A stretch of DNA of 64,000 bases from Treponema brennaborense DSM 12168 (GCF_000212415.1 NC_015500.1:1240001-1304000); one strand, 5' to 3'; positions 25,824 to 34,625 are shown, counted from the first letter of the stretch. The notes: generated by a model from the letters alone, not told the origin. Program-made: numbers and translations.

Positions 25824-26971
25824 ATCAGTATATCCATTTTCTTCAGTAAAAAGTACCATATCGGTTTCGTTTCCATAACAATACGGGCATCAACTTCAAG
25901 TCCGACACGAAGCGGATAGATGATACCTTTTCTGTCCGTGAGTTCATATGTATCGACATCAGTTAGAACCGTAAAAAAGAGCGTTCCGGAAGACGAAGCT
26001 TGTGCGTCCGGATCTATCGTTTGTATCGTGCCTTCAGCTCCTTTGAATTCATAATACGGAAATGCCGGAAACCGCAATTTTACTTTCATGTTTTTCCGTA
26101 ATTTCCCTGCGTCTTTAGCAGGAATCCGCAATTCAATACGAAAATCGGAATTTGAATTCGGTATAATATTTAATATTTTCTGATCTGCAAAGATAAAATC
26201 ACCCGCGTTGAGCGATGAAATTTCCTGAATGAATCCCGCCATGGGAGAAACAAGAATCGTGTTGCGCAAGCTTATTTCGATTTGTTCCAACTGCTGTTTC
26301 AGCTGTGTCTCAGTAAGCTCCATATTCGATATTTCTGCTGTTATTTCTTCTAAAAATTGGTTTTTATAGACAGCAAGCGTATCACATATCTGCTTGTGTT
26401 CGTATTCAAGATTTCGGATTTTTACGGGAGTTGTACCGGATGCCGGTAATTTTATTTCTTCTGAATATAACAGATATGCGAGATTCTTTTTTGTTTCCAA
26501 TAAATTACATTCTGCCTGGTATGATTCGAATCTGGTATGCGCAACCTTATTTCCTTCCGGTATAAGGTTTTTTTCTGCAAAATAACTTTGCCGTAATTTT
26601 TCCAATCCGTTAAGTTTTGATTGTGTGTCAGTGTAGTGTGCGGCTGCTGCGGATTTTTGAGCAGATAGCGTATCCTGATTTAATTTTACAAGTATTGTGC
26701 CAGCTTCTACGTACTGTCCTGGGCTATAGTATATTTGTTCTATTTCTCCTGCAGTAATGTTTTTTATTTGAGAAATATTGATTGCAGGCCGTATAATACC
26801 GGAGGCTCTGACAACATCATCGATTTTACCGAAACAGATACACATAATTGCAGTAGCAATAATGAATGCGATGAGTATTATTATTGCGGTACCGCTGAAG
26901 GAGTTAATTTGTAATATATATTCAGCAGAATGCTGTAATTTCTGTTCCGAATAAGTTGGCAATTTTTTCAT
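25820..26971 (-). CDS. HlyD-type membrane fusion protein
   Basis: The 383-residue protein starts at ATG 26971 (MKKLPTYSEQKLQHSAEYIL) behind AAGGA, one base after the ABC transporter stop; a start 21 bp upstream is less likely. One transmembrane helix (TAIIILIAFIIATAIMCICF) is followed by a biotinyl-lipoyl-like half (AGEIEQIYYSPGQYVEAGTI), a long coiled coil (about residues 105-240), the second lipoyl half (LVSPMAGFIQEISSLNAGDF) and a beta-barrel end. It bridges the ABC transporter to the outer membrane channel in type I secretion or bacteriocin export. ABC transporter, HlyD and TolC genes are transcribed in that order. Confidence 0.9.
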   Translation of the reverse strand: MKKLPTYSEQKLQHSAEYILQINSFSGTAIIILIAFIIATAIMCICFGKIDDVVRASGIIRPAINISQIKNITAGEIEQIYYSPGQYVEAGTILVKLNQDTLSAQKSAAAAHYTDTQSKLNGLEKLRQSYFAEKNLIPEGNKVAHTRFESYQAECNLLETKKNLAYLLYSEEIKLPASGTTPVKIRNLEYEHKQICDTLAVYKNQFLEEITAEISNMELTETQLKQQLEQIEISLRNTILVSPMAGFIQEISSLNAGDFIFADQKILNIIPNSNSDFRIELRIPAKDAGKLRKNMKVKLRFPAFPYYEFKGAEGTIQTIDPDAQASSSGTLFFTVLTDVDTYELTDRKGIIYPLRVGLEVDARIVMETKPIWYFLLKKMDILI

Positions 26972-26972
26972 G

Positions 26973-29120
26973 TCATTCCTTATGTTGTGCATCCCATAAT
27001 TTTCTATAGGTACCGTTTTTATTTATGAGTTCATCATGATTGCCTGTTTCTGCAATTTCGCCTTTGTCAAATACGATGATCTGATCGCAATTACGTATTG
27101 TTGATAATCTGTGAGCAACTAGTATGGTCGTAATATCCTGAGTTGCGGTATACAATGTATCCATAATGGCCTTTTCGGAAAGACTGTCGAGGCTGGCGGT
27201 TGCCTCATCAAGAATAATAAGCTGCGGTTTTCTTAAGAGTATCCGTGCTAAAGACAGCCTCTGCCGTTCTCCCCCTGACAGTGTAATTCCACGTTCTCCT
27301 ACTTTTGTAGAATAACGGTCGGGCATTTCGGATATGAAACTGTCTGCTTGAGCAGCCTTTGCCGCTTCATATATATTCTGAAAATCCGGAGAATCGGTAC
27401 CTAATGCAATATTTTCTGCTATAGTTCCGCTGAAAAGCAGTACTTCTTGAGGAACGTACCCTATACGGTTTCTAAGTGAAACGGTGTCTATATCCTTTAG
27501 GTTAATTCCGTCGATGAGTATATCTCCTTCACTGTAGTCGTAAAATTTGAGAAGCAATTTTGTCATGGTTGTTTTTCCTGAACCCGACGTTCCGACGAAA
27601 GCTACCTTTTGATGGGCCCTTATGGAAAAACAGATGTTTTTAAGCGTTTTCCCTCGTGTTCCGTATGCGAAAGAAATATTTTTTACTTCAATATCGCCAT
27701 ATATGGATTTTTTTTGCAGCAAATCTTCTGCGCCTTCATTTTCTTCGGGAATATCAAGGATTTCACTTAATCTATCCGATGCGACGAAAGCTTCCTGTAG
27801 TGCCGGCTGTAATGTAAGCAGCCGGGCAAATGGTCCGAGAAAATATCCTGACAGCGTAACGAAAGAAATCAGCTGTCCCAATGACATGGTACCTTTAAAA
27901 ATGGCAAGACTGCCGAGCCAATATACAGCCAATGTTCCGCATTGTGATACGAAATTCTGAGCGGAACTTTGGGAGTTAGACATTGTTCCCAATGTAATAC
28001 CCTGTTTGATTGTTTCTATGATTTGTTCTTCTGCTCTTTCGTAAGTTGAATCTTCCGTAGATAACGCTTTTATCGTTGCAATTCCATTGATGCTTTCTAC
28101 CAGAGTGGATTGTTTTTCAGCTTCCATAAAGGCTTTCATTTTAAGTCTCTTCTTATACGGTTTTGCAAATAACCATGCAAGTATCGCAGAAATGACAACC
28201 GGAATCATGGACACCATAAGCAGCGTATTGCCGAATGTAAACAGAAAAAAACCTCCAACAATGAGCATACATGAATCAAGTACAATAGACAGTGTCGTTG
28301 AAGATATCGTTTGACGAATAGTCGCTGTATCTCCGATGCGAGATATAATTTCACCTGTTTTTCGTGCAGTAAAAAATTGCATAGGAAGATGCAGAATGTG
28401 CCGAAAATACCCGCATATAAGTACTACGTCTATTTTATTGCTCATATACATCATGATCTGGTTGCGGGCAAATCCCAGAAGCGCTTGGAATAATATAACG
28501 ATAAGATAACCGACAGAAAAGAGCATGAGCGTTTGCTTTAATTGAGAATATAACACTTCATCAATCAGAAATCTGAAATAAAAAGCGGAAGCAACTCCCA
28601 ATAGGCTCAAACAAATACTTGCTATAAAGGTTTCTAAGAGTACCTTTTTATGCGGAACAAGCAAATGGGCAAAACGGGAAAATAATCCTTGTGATTCAGG
28701 TATTTTCTGGAAATTCGCGGTAGGGGCAAGAATGAAGAACACGCCGCTCCATGTTCCTTTAAAATCGGAAACGGGTATTTTTTTGATACAATCTGCCGGA
28801 TCTGCAATAAGGACATACCGTTCCGTTGCTTTGTATATAACAACATAATGATCCAGTACATCCTTCTTTACGTGTGCAATAAACGGACAAGGAAAATAAT
28901 CCGTGAGTTTTTTTTCTTCACTGCATAAGCCTTTGCACGTAAATCCGAATGTTTCAGCAGCGCGTACGATTCCCAGACCGCTCGTTCCTTGAATATCAGT
29001 TCCTGCAACTTTTCTCACACGGTTTATGGCGATGTTTTTACCGTAATATTTCATGATGGAAGACAGACACGCTGCTGCACAATCTGTTTCATCATGCTGG
29101 AGGACTAATTGAGGGCGCAT
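26973..29120 (-). CDS. Peptidase-containing ABC transporter (C39-ABC, PCAT)
   Basis: The 715-residue protein has three parts. Residues 1-130 form a C39 cysteine peptidase with Gln8 (oxyanion), Cys14 in QHDETDCAAACL, His91 in VLDHYVVIYKA and Asp107 in IADPA, so the active site is complete. Residues 155-440 form the six-helix ABC exporter domain. The ATPase has Walker A GTSGSGKTT (about 510), signature LSGGERQ (614-620) and Walker B LIILDEATASLD. PCATs cleave behind a double glycine and export the cargo. The leader-bearing genes at 30.9 and 36.8 kb are obvious substrates. The start overlaps the 3' end of the fused-leader gene by 29 bp. Confidence 0.93.
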   Translation of the reverse strand: MRPQLVLQHDETDCAAACLSSIMKYYGKNIAINRVRKVAGTDIQGTSGLGIVRAAETFGFTCKGLCSEEKKLTDYFPCPFIAHVKKDVLDHYVVIYKATERYVLIADPADCIKKIPVSDFKGTWSGVFFILAPTANFQKIPESQGLFSRFAHLLVPHKKVLLETFIASICLSLLGVASAFYFRFLIDEVLYSQLKQTLMLFSVGYLIVILFQALLGFARNQIMMYMSNKIDVVLICGYFRHILHLPMQFFTARKTGEIISRIGDTATIRQTISSTTLSIVLDSCMLIVGGFFLFTFGNTLLMVSMIPVVISAILAWLFAKPYKKRLKMKAFMEAEKQSTLVESINGIATIKALSTEDSTYERAEEQIIETIKQGITLGTMSNSQSSAQNFVSQCGTLAVYWLGSLAIFKGTMSLGQLISFVTLSGYFLGPFARLLTLQPALQEAFVASDRLSEILDIPEENEGAEDLLQKKSIYGDIEVKNISFAYGTRGKTLKNICFSIRAHQKVAFVGTSGSGKTTMTKLLLKFYDYSEGDILIDGINLKDIDTVSLRNRIGYVPQEVLLFSGTIAENIALGTDSPDFQNIYEAAKAAQADSFISEMPDRYSTKVGERGITLSGGERQRLSLARILLRKPQLIILDEATASLDSLSEKAIMDTLYTATQDITTILVAHRLSTIRNCDQIIVFDKGEIAETGNHDELINKNGTYRKLWDAQHKE

Positions 29121-29688
29121 AAAGCCGTTCCTCCGTAAAAACGCAGACTAACGTGCTGATACGACATATAGTTTTCTTCAAATAGGCTGATAGTTTGGCA
29201 TCGTTTTGATACGTAAGATGCAATTCAAAGTTGTCGTTGTTCCGTTCTATTGATGTCCGATAGGGCATAGTCCCGTAACAGTTGAATACGTCTTCAACTG
29301 TACTGTTGTGCGGAGACAGTTTATCAGCTGAAATCCAATAGTTCTGCGTAGTAATCCGGATACCGATTATTTCGGGAAACCCCTTTCTGTACGTGAACTC
29401 AATTCCCGAATCGTATACTGTTTGAACGATGTTGTATTCGTCTTTTCCAGACGGATAGTAGGTAGAATATTCGATTGTATCCGGTTCCCCCTGTTGAGCG
29501 ATGACTTCGTCTTTATGCATCTGAAGACGGAATTCATGGTTTTCTTTTGCGATTTTTTGTCGTCGCAATTCCGCGACGCGGCCTTGCTTACCGAGTTTGG
29601 AAACCGGTCTGAAAGAGGTTTCCAAACTCGCAGGGCTGCCGAATACATAATAAACTTGATACAGCCCCTCTTCCAAAAACATTTTCAT
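29092..29688 (-). CDS. Element-fused leader joined to an unrelated domain (precursor 3-like chimera)
   Basis: The 198-residue protein opens MKMFLEE, followed by the same 107-bp-element peptide as precursor 1. After VAELR it continues not into NGG but into QKIAKENHEFRLQMHKDEVI, AQQGEPDTIEYSTYYPSGKD and a mixed alpha/beta domain with YWISADKLSPHNSTVEDVF. The MHKDEVIAQQGEPDTI segment resembles the SmpA/OmlA-like (BamE) pattern, which normally belongs to secreted lipoproteins. A signal peptide and GG site are both absent. The likely history is a secreted protein that lost its N-terminus when an element-bearing leader was joined to it. It overlaps the transporter gene. Confidence 0.6.
   Translation of the reverse strand: MKMFLEEGLYQVYYVFGSPASLETSFRPVSKLGKQGRVAELRRQKIAKENHEFRLQMHKDEVIAQQGEPDTIEYSTYYPSGKDEYNIVQTVYDSGIEFTYRKGFPEIIGIRITTQNYWISADKLSPHNSTVEDVFNCYGTMPYRTSIERNNDNFELHLTYQNDAKLSAYLKKTICRISTLVCVFTEERLYAPSISPPA
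29564..29670 (-). repeat. 107-bp palindromic element, copy 2
   Basis: Same 107-bp unit as copy 1, nearly identical, with the 13-bp inverted arms GAGTTTGGAAACC/GGTTTCCAAACTC. It links the MKMFLEE start to the BamE-like domain. Confidence 0.85.
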
Positions 29689-29718
29689 AAGACTTCTCTC
29701 CTTCAGAAAAACTGGTGA

Positions 29719-30870
29719 TTACTCGGCGAAAAAAGAGACGGTTTCAAGTACGATATTTTTTTCCGCGGAACCGGTTTGCACCGTGACGCTCGTTTTCGTC
29801 AGCGGCGCCAGTATGATATTCAGTATGTCGGAATAATATTCGGAAACCGATTTACCGTTTACGGCTGTGATTGTCATTGCCGGGCGAATACCTTCATTCC
29901 ATGCAGGACTGTTTTGTGCAACTTCATCTATACTGATGAGGTCGTTTTCAAACCGTGCACTGATGATCCCGGAAGTCCGCACCGTTTGGCTGAATGTTTT
30001 GGCAGCATCTGGCGCGTCCTGCCTTTTCCGGTAATAAAAGCGTCCGTTCTGTAAATCGATGATGATATCGTAGAATCTCAGCAGTCCCGTTCCTATCAGG
30101 GCAGGCTCTCGGATAGGGTTGATCATTCCGTTCAGGTTGATCCGTTCCGCCCGTTTCTGTTTGGGAACGATCGGATTTTTACTTACAGCAGAAAAGACCG
30201 AAACGTATTCGGGCTGTACGAGCGAATAATCTTGAGCCGTGTTTTGCGTACTGATTTTTACTTCGCGTTTGACGTCAATATCCGAGGGTAGGCTGAGTTT
30301 TCCACTGTAACCCGTATCGATGAGCGCGTAAACGGTTTTGCCGTCAACGGAAATCGGTACGTAGGGATTTCCGGAAGAAACGACCAATTCGGTAAAAGAG
30401 TCGTAGCCTTCGGGAATGCCGTCGGTGTGCAGGATGATTTCGTTTTCGGAAAAGGAGATTTCCATGGCGAAAGGTGAAAAGATGGATGAACCGATGATAC
30501 CTTTTATACCGGGTTTGAAATATTCGTGTAAATAATCGGGAATATACATAAGCGGAACCGGATAATCAACCAGCCACGTAAAAAAATACGCTTCTCCTAT
30601 AATGGCGTAAACGTCTGCCGTATAGGTATGTCCCAACAATTGAACTGTTGCTGTGTGATCTATCCGGCGCAGTTTGGGTATTTTATCAATACTGTGAATA
30701 CCGATTCCCGCTCCCGTATCGAAGATAAAATATCCCATAGGGTCGGCGACAAGCGCGTGTACCAACATATTACCGGATTCATCGATAACGAAAGGAATAC
30801 GGGCAACTTCTGATGCAACGCAGCAGTATACGGTAAAAAATACGGTAAATAAAGCAATCTTATTTTTCAC
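29719..30870 (-). CDS. Secreted double-retropepsin PDZ protease, copy B
   Basis: The 383-residue protein starts at GTG 30870, 8 bases after AGGAG. The signal peptide (ALFTVFFTVYCCVAS) leads to two retropepsin-like halves. Half one has Asp51 in YFIFDTGAGIGIH and the flap-side partner GIKGIIGSSIF. Half two has Asp185 in VYALIDTGYSGKLSLP and PALIGTGLLRFYDIIID. A PDZ domain closes the protein (SIDEVAQNSPAWNEG, MTITAVNGKSVSEYY). Two DTG motifs in one chain imitate a pepsin-like internal dimer. It probably acts in the periplasm or on the cell surface. It lies 12 bp behind precursor 2; maturation or immunity roles are possible. Confidence 0.8.
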   Translation of the reverse strand: MKNKIALFTVFFTVYCCVASEVARIPFVIDESGNMLVHALVADPMGYFIFDTGAGIGIHSIDKIPKLRRIDHTATVQLLGHTYTADVYAIIGEAYFFTWLVDYPVPLMYIPDYLHEYFKPGIKGIIGSSIFSPFAMEISFSENEIILHTDGIPEGYDSFTELVVSSGNPYVPISVDGKTVYALIDTGYSGKLSLPSDIDVKREVKISTQNTAQDYSLVQPEYVSVFSAVSKNPIVPKQKRAERINLNGMINPIREPALIGTGLLRFYDIIIDLQNGRFYYRKRQDAPDAAKTFSQTVRTSGIISARFENDLISIDEVAQNSPAWNEGIRPAMTITAVNGKSVSEYYSDILNIILAPLTKTSVTVQTGSAEKNIVLETVSFFAE

Positions 30871-30882
30871 TTTATATACTCC

Positions 30883-31383
30883 TTATAATGGGATTTTGCA
30901 GGAAAATATCGTCCCGTCGATATTCAATCCGTTGAACTGAACTGTTGCAGACAGTTCTATCCCCGTATCAGTAGTTAATGTCGTACTTTGATACGTAATA
31001 ACGACACGAGTTCCATCTGAGCCTATATAGTTATACACTGTTCCTATTCTGGACCAGTCGACAGAACTGACAATATCTTTTGGGTCATTATTATTTTTTA
31101 TTTTTCCTACAATATCTTTAATAGTATCAAAGAAAGGAAACGAAGAAGTCCCGCCAGTATCCTCTTTTTGTCCTTTTGTATCAGACGACACTTCCAATCC
31201 GCTCGTCAGCGCGTTGTAAGACGAATTCGTCGCGTATCCGCTTGTGTTACTGCCGTATCCCGAACTGCCGCTGTAGCCGGAACTTGATCCGCCGTATTCC
31301 GAATTGCTTGAACTGTAACCGCCGTTTACGGCAATCAAGTCGCTCATGTTCAATACTTTGAACTCTTCCAAAAACATTTTCAT
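30883..31383 (-). CDS. Precursor 2: exported protein with double-glycine leader
   Basis: The 166-residue protein starts at ATG 31383 behind GGGGAG. The leader is MKMFLEE plus FKVLNMSDLIAVNGG: Leu-12, Asp-8, Leu-7, Val-4, Gly-2 and Gly-1, the C39 consensus. Cleavage after Gly22 would leave 144 residues. These begin with a linker of Tyr, Gly and Ser (YSSSNSEYGGSSSGYSGSSG), then a Thr/Asp-rich stretch, then a folded-looking C-terminal domain (FFDTIKDIVGKIKNNNDPKD, DGTRVVITYQSTTL, TVQFNGLNIDGTIFSCKIPL) that I do not recognise. The size is that of an exported protein rather than a small bacteriocin. It lies between the two protease copies. Confidence 0.8.
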   Translation of the reverse strand: MKMFLEEFKVLNMSDLIAVNGGYSSSNSEYGGSSSGYSGSSGYGSNTSGYATNSSYNALTSGLEVSSDTKGQKEDTGGTSSFPFFDTIKDIVGKIKNNNDPKDIVSSVDWSRIGTVYNYIGSDGTRVVITYQSTTLTTDTGIELSATVQFNGLNIDGTIFSCKIPL

Positions 31384-31413
31384 AAGACTTCTCCCCTTCA
31401 GAAAAACTGGTGA

Positions 31414-32571
31414 TTACTCGGCGAAAAAAGAGACGGTTTCAAGTACGATATTTTTTTCCGCGGAACCGGTTTGCATCGTGACGCTCGTTTTCGTCAGCGG
31501 CGCCAGTATGATATTCAGTATGTCGGAATAATATTCGGAAACCGATTTACCGTTTACGGCTGTGATTGTCATTGCCGGGCGAATACCTTCATTCCATGCA
31601 GGACTGTTTTGTGCAACTTCATCTATACTGATGAGGTCGTTTTCAAACCGTGCACTGATGATCCCGGAAGTCCGCACCGTTTGGCTGAATGTTTTGGCAG
31701 CATCTGGCGCGTCCTGCCTTTTCCGGTAATAAAAGCGTCCGTTCTGTAAATCGATGATGATATCGTAGAATCTCAGCAGTCCCGTTCCTATCAGGGCAGG
31801 CTCCCGGATAGGGTTGATCATTCCGTTCAGGTTGATCCGTTGCGCCCGTTTCTGTTTGGGAACGATCGGATTTTTACTTACAGCAGAAAAGACCGAAACG
31901 TATTCGGGCTGTACGAGCGAATAATCTTGAGCCGTGTTTTGCGTACCGATTTTTACTTCGCGTTTGACGTCAATATCCGAGGGTAGGCTGAGTTTTCCAC
32001 TGTAACCCGTATCGATGAGCGCGTAAACGGTTTTGCCGTCAACGGAAATCGGTACGTAGGGATTTCCGGAAGAAACGACCAATTCGGTAAAAGAGTCGTA
32101 GCCTTCGGGAATACCGTCGGTATGCAGGATGATTTCGTTTTCGGAAAAGGAGATTTCCATGGCGAAAGGTGAAAATATGGACGAACCGATGATACCTTTT
32201 ATACCGGGTTTGAAATATTCGTGTAAATAATCGGGAATATACATAAGCGGAACCGGATAATCAAGTTCCCCGGGAAAAAGATATAGGCCTCCTATAATGC
32301 TGTAGACGTCTGCCGTATAGGTATGTCCCAACAATTGAACTGTCGCCGTTCGATCATGTTGGCAGACCTCCGGAATCCGTTCAGTAATATGAATACCGAT
32401 TTCCGCTCCCGTATCGAAGATAAAATATCCCAATGTATTGCCTACAACAGCGTGTACCAACATATTACCGGATTCATCGATAACGAAAGGAATACGGGTA
32501 ACTTCTGCTGCACATATTTTTCCAGCCAGTACCAGCATAACAGAAATAAGTAAGACGTTTCTCTGTTTCAT
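31414..32571 (-). CDS. Secreted double-retropepsin PDZ protease, copy A
   Basis: The 385-residue protein starts at ATG 32571 behind GAGGAG. From about residue 100 it is almost identical to copy B; the N-terminal 100 residues differ more (signal peptide LLISVMLVLAGKICAA, IFDTGAEIGIHITERIPEV). Both aspartyl motifs are kept (Asp53, Asp187), as is the PDZ domain. The block from the protease 3' part into the next gene's MKMFLEE start is shared with copy B, so a tandem duplication produced protease plus leader start twice. Precursor 2 follows 31 bp downstream. Confidence 0.8.
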   Translation of the reverse strand: MKQRNVLLISVMLVLAGKICAAEVTRIPFVIDESGNMLVHAVVGNTLGYFIFDTGAEIGIHITERIPEVCQHDRTATVQLLGHTYTADVYSIIGGLYLFPGELDYPVPLMYIPDYLHEYFKPGIKGIIGSSIFSPFAMEISFSENEIILHTDGIPEGYDSFTELVVSSGNPYVPISVDGKTVYALIDTGYSGKLSLPSDIDVKREVKIGTQNTAQDYSLVQPEYVSVFSAVSKNPIVPKQKRAQRINLNGMINPIREPALIGTGLLRFYDIIIDLQNGRFYYRKRQDAPDAAKTFSQTVRTSGIISARFENDLISIDEVAQNSPAWNEGIRPAMTITAVNGKSVSEYYSDILNIILAPLTKTSVTMQTGSAEKNIVLETVSFFAE

Positions 32572-32620
32572 ATGTTTTACTCCTCTTTTATATACTCCGC
32601 ATCAGGCGGATTAGGTGTTA

Positions 32621-34249
32621 TCAGCTTTTCTTCCATATAATAGCTTCATATGAATCTGTTAAACGACAGCTACTGTCTACATGCCACGGTACTTCACTCT
32701 GAAGGCTCTGTATCCACGATTCGTCTGTTTCCATTTGCAGTGTTTGCCACGGAATTCTTTTCCCGATTCTATAGCAGACTGCGAGCGTATCGGAGCAGAT
32801 TCTGAACAGTTCCGTTAACGCATGGTACGGGTGTATTGCAGTTTCCCATGCACCTGTTACATACACGATATCGAATCTCTGATTATCAAAAGGCAGATAT
32901 TCCATATGATAGATAACGCCGTCGACATATTTTGCCGTGACGCATAAGTTCAACGACGTATCATCGTCCGGCAACTGAGGTGCGGTCGTCACTGATAGTG
33001 CGGAAGTTTTATCGTTCGGCGGATACCGTTTTTTTACGGCAAGCAGTGCTGCCCGTTCTTCTTCGAGATAGGCGGCGGATACATACTGATCAAAAATATC
33101 CGTAATCCGGTACGATTCGGGGCGGTATGAGGTTTTTATATGCATATGCATCCTGTTTTTAATTGCGGTATAAAATATATAGTGAGCATCAACACATCGT
33201 TCCCACGTCCATCGCTGTGCATCTCGTTTTGCTTGAGATCGGATCGGTGCATATGAACCAAAGCGGAGAATTGCATCTGAAAGGACATCGGCAATTCCTG
33301 CTGCGGAATTAGGAATCGAAAGGCAGTTTTTACCGGGAACAGCATATTCATCCATACCGAGCTCTTTCGTGGTCAGTAACAGGCAGCCGGATGCCATAGC
33401 TTCAAGACCGGTAAGACCGAACGGTTCGTATCGGCTTGGCATAACGACTATATCTGTTTGTGCAAATTCATCGTATAAATCGTTTCCTTCCAGAAAACAG
33501 ATCCTATTAAAAAGTGACACATCGACGGATGACGGTAATTCTCCTTTTCCGAATAAAGAAAATGTAACAGGCTGCTGCATTTTCATTGTATGCCCTATCG
33601 ACTGTACTGCTCCGATAAATTGAGAAACTCCTTTTTGTACGTCTTCAAACCGTCCGAAATAAGCAACTCTGATTTTTCCGGGAACTTTCGATTCGTAAAA
33701 TTGTTCGGGATTTATAGCAAGCGGAAGAACAACAGGACTGCAGTTTGCCGTAATTTGATTTACTGCACGCTGTGCGGCAAATTTTGAATATACTGCAAAA
33801 ACAGCGGCATGAGACAATGCACATTTTTCTATTTTTAATTCTTGTAAATATTCATCATTTATACCCTGTAATCCCAGTAAATCACAGAACAGCAAATGTG
33901 ATGAATAAAATACGTTCGTATCAAATCTGAACGGCATATACGTTTGCCGATCGTTGCAGTGAATAACATCCGGTTTAAAATTATCCAAAATCGGCTGAAT
34001 TTGAGTTCTAAATGATGCTGCATTTTCCAATATGCGGGCTTCTGCGGAATAAGCATCAAATACTTTGCTGGCTGAAAAAACATAGTCGATATCGGAGTCA
34101 GGGGCAGGAATTTTATTGCTGCCGAAATGAAAATAGACGACTTTTACATCGCATTTTTTACGCAATACTCGCGTGTATTCGCGAGTAAACGTTCCCAAGC
34201 CGCCGAATATCCGTGCCGGATGTTCGGAAGTGACGAATAGAACTTTCAT
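32621..34249 (-). CDS. GT4-type glycosyltransferase with C-terminal methyltransferase-like domain
   Basis: The 542-residue protein starts at ATG 34249 (MKVLFVTSEHPARIFGGLGT) behind GAGAG. The GT-B fold is clear: FGGLGTFTREYTRVL near the N-terminus, VIHCNDRQTYMPF, VAYFGRFEDVQKGVSQFI, and the nucleotide-sugar motif SRYEPFGLTGLEAMASG. From about residue 440 the chain resembles the second half of a SAM methyltransferase (YLPFDNQRFDIVYVTGAWET, ALTELFRICSDTLAV), but motif I is missing, so it may be a binding relic. It is the first gene of the transcript that contains proteases, precursor 2 and the exporter. Glycosylation of the Ser/Tyr-rich linker is an attractive inference. Confidence 0.8.
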   Translation of the reverse strand: MKVLFVTSEHPARIFGGLGTFTREYTRVLRKKCDVKVVYFHFGSNKIPAPDSDIDYVFSASKVFDAYSAEARILENAASFRTQIQPILDNFKPDVIHCNDRQTYMPFRFDTNVFYSSHLLFCDLLGLQGINDEYLQELKIEKCALSHAAVFAVYSKFAAQRAVNQITANCSPVVLPLAINPEQFYESKVPGKIRVAYFGRFEDVQKGVSQFIGAVQSIGHTMKMQQPVTFSLFGKGELPSSVDVSLFNRICFLEGNDLYDEFAQTDIVVMPSRYEPFGLTGLEAMASGCLLLTTKELGMDEYAVPGKNCLSIPNSAAGIADVLSDAILRFGSYAPIRSQAKRDAQRWTWERCVDAHYIFYTAIKNRMHMHIKTSYRPESYRITDIFDQYVSAAYLEEERAALLAVKKRYPPNDKTSALSVTTAPQLPDDDTSLNLCVTAKYVDGVIYHMEYLPFDNQRFDIVYVTGAWETAIHPYHALTELFRICSDTLAVCYRIGKRIPWQTLQMETDESWIQSLQSEVPWHVDSSCRLTDSYEAIIWKKS

Positions 34250-34280
34250 ATATAACTCTCTCAACGTTTAATATAACATC

Positions 34281-34309
34281 AGTGTAAGTTGATAAACCGG
34301 TTTTGTCAA
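34281..34309 (-). promoter_or_regulatory. Promoter of the glycosyltransferase/export operon
   Basis: On the minus strand TTGACA (34309-34304) and TACACT (34286-34281) are spaced 17 bp. The spacer contains the perfect palindrome AAACCGGTTT. The same region is duplicated at 37618-37734. Confidence 0.6.
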
Positions 34310-34352
34310 CAACAAATATATTTTTCGTTTTTCGGTCTTATTTGTCTGATAT

Positions 34353-34625
34353 TCAGAAAAGTTCCTGCTGATACCAGAATAAATAATTAGGAACGATCGT
34401 ATTCAATAAGTGTATGCACCAGACAGCGCTGAATGAATATTTTGAATTCCACAGCTCGCGGACTGCAAAACATGCCATAGTTGACAGTAATGTTGCTAAC
34501 TGCATCTTGGAGTAAAAATCAAACAAGATGCAAATTAATGCAAATGCTCCGCTTTCTGGATAAGGTGCTGTACTGCAAACATCTCCTGCAGCACCGACAC
34601 CATCTGAATCGCCGTTCAGTCGCAA
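34353..34625 (-). pseudogene. Fragment of a leader-type gene with a hydrophobic C-terminus
   Basis: The frame continues out of element copy 3 as RLNGDSDGVGAAGDVCSTAP, in the place where precursor 1 has LRLNGG. It then becomes hydrophobic (LATLLSTMACFAVREL, VWCIHLLNTIVPNYLFWYQQ). No MKMFLEE start is present upstream, and the second Gly of the GG site is Asp. It looks like a decayed family member or unrelated membrane-protein tail brought next to the element. Confidence 0.4.

Noticed and set aside
34353-34625. An intact small bacteriocin gene behind element copy 3
   Set aside because: It has no start region or leader, the GG site is GD, and the upstream element copy is diverged; a fragment fits better.
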